Under the pieces are notes generated by a model, which did no database searches, was not told where the DNA came from, and worked only from the letters and a program-made list of their open reading frames with translations. From Anaerolineaceae bacterium (GTDB lineage Bacteria; Chloroflexota; Anaerolineae; Anaerolineales; Anaerolineaceae): DNA of 9,492 bases. Positions 8,413-9,492 of the stretch are shown piece after piece (position 1 is the stretch's first letter; each line of letters begins with the position of its first letter). The stretch spans positions 1-9,492 of the forward strand of contig JACZIY010000807.1 in NCBI GenBank assembly GCA_014860845.1. The letters are read 5' to 3'. Both the position numbers and the translations under genes were made by a program.

Positions 8413-8417
8413 TCCTT
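8413..8417 (-). promoter_or_regulatory. Shine-Dalgarno site of the pfaD gene
   Basis: The minus strand reads AAGGA, then a 6-nt spacer, then the ATG at 8406-8404. This fits a canonical ribosome binding site and decides the start in favour of the first ATG; the next in-frame ATG (codon 5) is too far away for this site. Confidence 0.7.
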
Positions 8418-8498
8418 AACAGGTTATTTAGTCACATCTATTAACACATCAAATATGAATTGGTTGCTTAAATCAACTTTTACTTCCAACTGTAGTAA

Positions 8499-8519
8499 AA
8501 GATTTGCTGATCAAATCCT
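8499..8519 (-). terminator. Weak hairpin, possible terminator of the Ig-domain fragment
   Basis: On the minus strand GATTTG and CAAATC pair around a 5-nt loop; one G-U and one A-U pair extend the stem to 8 bp, and a short TTTT run overlaps its end. It lies about 90 bp after the stop at 8606, in the correct orientation. The stem is AT-rich and the T-run short, so it is a weak candidate. Confidence 0.22.
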
Positions 8520-8605
8520 ATCAGATCTTTTTTATATCACCTTATAATAATACAATTCATACCCATTTTGGCGAATCGATTACACTCATTGAAAAAAAAC
8601 AGGGA

Positions 8606-9205
8606 TTATGGGCAGGGAAGTTTTTCGATTATCGTCGACATAGTCTCCCAAAGAATTTCATTTCGTTCATCAATCGTAATCAGGTAATGGAAACATGCAG
8701 GATCATTTCTCAATAATAAGATCTTTTGAATCTCAGAATAGGTAACTGAACCATCAACATATTCAGTATGATTAACGCGGTCGCTCCATTCACTATATGC
8801 ATCAATCCGTCTACTTTCCCAATTTTCTGTATGCATTGCATCGTTGTCAAGCACAGAATAATATAATAAATGGACCTCTTCATTCAGATTACTTCTCAGT
8901 ACAAAGTTCGCAATACAGCTGGGCATACCCTTTGCGTTTCCACCCGTTCCAATTCTGGTGTCTTTATCTTCATATGACCAGTCATACCCATTGGTCGGGA
9001 CAATACAAGCTTCAATCGCAAGTGGTTCAGCTTTTTCATATATTTCAATCTGGATGGAATCTTTACGGGTTAAACCAGAATTGCCAAATTTACCCTCACT
9101 ATCACTTACCTCAGCTTGTATCTTGTGTACACCTACCGATAAGTCAGAAACAGTAAGGATGTGTCCGGTTCCCAGTATTCCATCAAGGGAAGATGTCCAT
9201 TGCAC
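8606..9205 (-). CDS. Ig/PKD-like domain protein fragment, N-terminally truncated
   Basis: The readable product is 199 residues. Residues 1-56 look like the second half of a bacterial Ig-like fold: VQWTSSLDGILGTG, then DLSVGVHKIQAEVSDSEG and a closing strand DSIQIEIYE. Such modules occur in secreted or surface proteins. The rest (about 62-199) is not recognised. It has four cysteines (EACIVP, PSCIANF, PACFHY, LPCP) and many aromatic residues, consistent with an extracellular folded domain. The only start candidate is GTG at 9205, which falls inside the Ig module. The frame stays open to a stop at 9269-9271 and the extra codons (SFSGRYGSSGPNT) look like more of the same domain, but there is no ATG, signal peptide or convincing ribosome binding site. 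I therefore read it as the 3' remnant of a larger surface-protein gene, possibly a pseudogene. No link to the lipid synthase is evident. Confidence 0.55.
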   Translation of the reverse strand: MQWTSSLDGILGTGHILTVSDLSVGVHKIQAEVSDSEGKFGNSGLTRKDSIQIEIYEKAEPLAIEACIVPTNGYDWSYEDKDTRIGTGGNAKGMPSCIANFVLRSNLNEEVHLLYYSVLDNDAMHTENWESRRIDAYSEWSDRVNHTEYVDGSVTYSEIQKILLLRNDPACFHYLITIDERNEILWETMSTIIEKLPCP

Positions 9206-9324
9206 AGTATTAGGTCCGGAAGAACCATATCGACCACTGAATGAAATTAATCGAAAAGAGTTTGATGATTAAGTTCAAAACAGCCGATCACTTATCCAAT
9301 CTTAAGAACTAAAGAAATAGAGTG

Positions 9325-9356
9325 CTCAACAACTCAACAGCTAAACAGCTCAACAG
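9325..9356. repeat. Four tandem 8-bp repeats (CTCAACAG consensus)
   Basis: Four consecutive octamers read CTCAACAA, CTCAACAG, CTAAACAG and CTCAACAG on the plus strand (CTGTTGAG-type on the minus strand). They abut the TAG stop of the minus-strand gene ending at 9357, and the last bases of that gene (GATAG) themselves resemble the end of a unit. The array lies in the 85-bp gap before the truncated Ig-domain frame. Its function is unknown; it has no hairpin potential of note and no spacers, so it is not a CRISPR array. Confidence 0.8.
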
Positions 9357-9491
9357 CTATCCGACCGCCATCCTGATCAACTTCTCCAAATCCCCCACCG
9401 CTTCCAACCCGGCATAATCGCCCTGCCCGTCAAATTCGACTATTCCGGACTTCAAATGAACCAGCCTGACATGAATTGTCGCATTGAGCGT
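9357..9491 (-). CDS. Unidentified protein, C-terminal 44 residues only
   Basis: The minus strand is open from the right edge to a TAG at 9359-9357. The readable product begins TLNATIHVRLVHLKSGIVEF, continues with DGQGDYAGLE, and ends in DLEKLIRMAVG. Alternating hydrophobic residues followed by a Gly-containing turn and a terminal amphipathic helix look like the end of a folded domain, with strands around IHVRLVHL and IVEFDG. GC content is higher here than in the neighbouring intergenic DNA, as expected for coding sequence. I do not recognise the family. The gene begins outside the window and shares orientation with the Ig-domain fragment downstream of it. Confidence 0.6.
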   Translation of the reverse strand, partial: TLNATIHVRLVHLKSGIVEFDGQGDYAGLEAVGDLEKLIRMAVG

Positions 9492-9492
9492 C

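Larger units (their letters stand above)
8407..8605. other. AT-rich intergenic leader upstream of pfaD
   Basis: This 199-bp gap separates the end of the Ig-domain fragment from the pfaD start, and the pfaD promoter most likely lies in it. Two weak sigma-70-like candidates are visible on the minus strand: TATTAT at 8552-8547 with TTCGCC 17 bp upstream (8575-8570), and TTGATT at 8476-8471 with TATTTG only 15 bp downstream. Neither is convincing. No operator, riboswitch or small gene could be supported. An 8-A run lies at 8592-8599. Confidence 0.4.

Noticed and set aside
8592..8599. Run of eight A (eight T on the minus strand) after the Ig-fragment stop
   Set aside because: No stable GC-rich stem precedes it on the minus strand, so it does not make a rho-independent terminator.
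8407..8716. Plus-strand small gene at 8504-8716
   Set aside because: No ribosome binding site, AT-rich intergenic start, and it overlaps the minus-strand frame antisense with no protein-like motif.
9325..9356. CRISPR-like array
   Set aside because: Units are only 8 bp, directly adjacent and without spacers.
1..9492. tRNA, rRNA, insertion sequence or attachment site
   Set aside because: No cloverleaf, rRNA-like segment, transposase frame or terminal inverted repeats with target duplication could be seen on either strand.

Overview
The window holds most of a compact, Pfa-like iterative lipid/polyketide synthase system, followed by an unrelated, partly decayed region. The organism is a bacterium of moderate GC content. 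By recalled family resemblance, the divergent ketosynthase and ACP signatures, the Ig-like fragment and the octamer repeats suggest an anaerobic lineage such as Chloroflexota (Anaerolineae) or Desulfobacterota. That assignment is inference and cannot be proved from the sequence alone.

Layout. Positions 2-5977 (+) are the 3' part of a giant multidomain synthase whose frame runs off the left edge. The visible domain order is acyltransferase (malonyl type), ketosynthase, acyl carrier protein, ketoreductase, dehydratase. A strong hairpin (5984-6014) separates it from a Sfp-type 4'-phosphopantetheinyl transferase gene (6008-6745, +). Convergent with that gene, after a gap of only 17 bp, is a full-length PfaD-type enoyl reductase (6763-8406, -), with a good ribosome binding site and an AT-rich leader of about 200 bp. 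Beyond it lie a minus-strand Ig-like-domain protein fragment with no plausible N-terminus (8606-9205, open to 9268), four tandem 8-bp repeats (9325-9356), and the last 44 codons of another minus-strand gene (9357-9491).

How the genes fit together. The transferase would load phosphopantetheine on the synthase ACP. The AT supplies malonyl units, the KS condenses, the KR and DH reduce and dehydrate, and the free-standing PfaD protein would reduce the enoyl intermediate in trans. That is a complete reductive cycle and fits a secondary-lipid or long-chain acyl product. No thioesterase or other release domain is visible, so the mode of product release and the product itself are unknown.

Most notable points: the ACP carries threonine where the phosphopantetheine-accepting serine normally sits; the DH second motif has Glu in place of Asp; the AT precedes a KS; the hairpin overlaps one of the two possible transferase starts; and the right-hand end shows a gene remnant and an octamer repeat abutting a stop codon.
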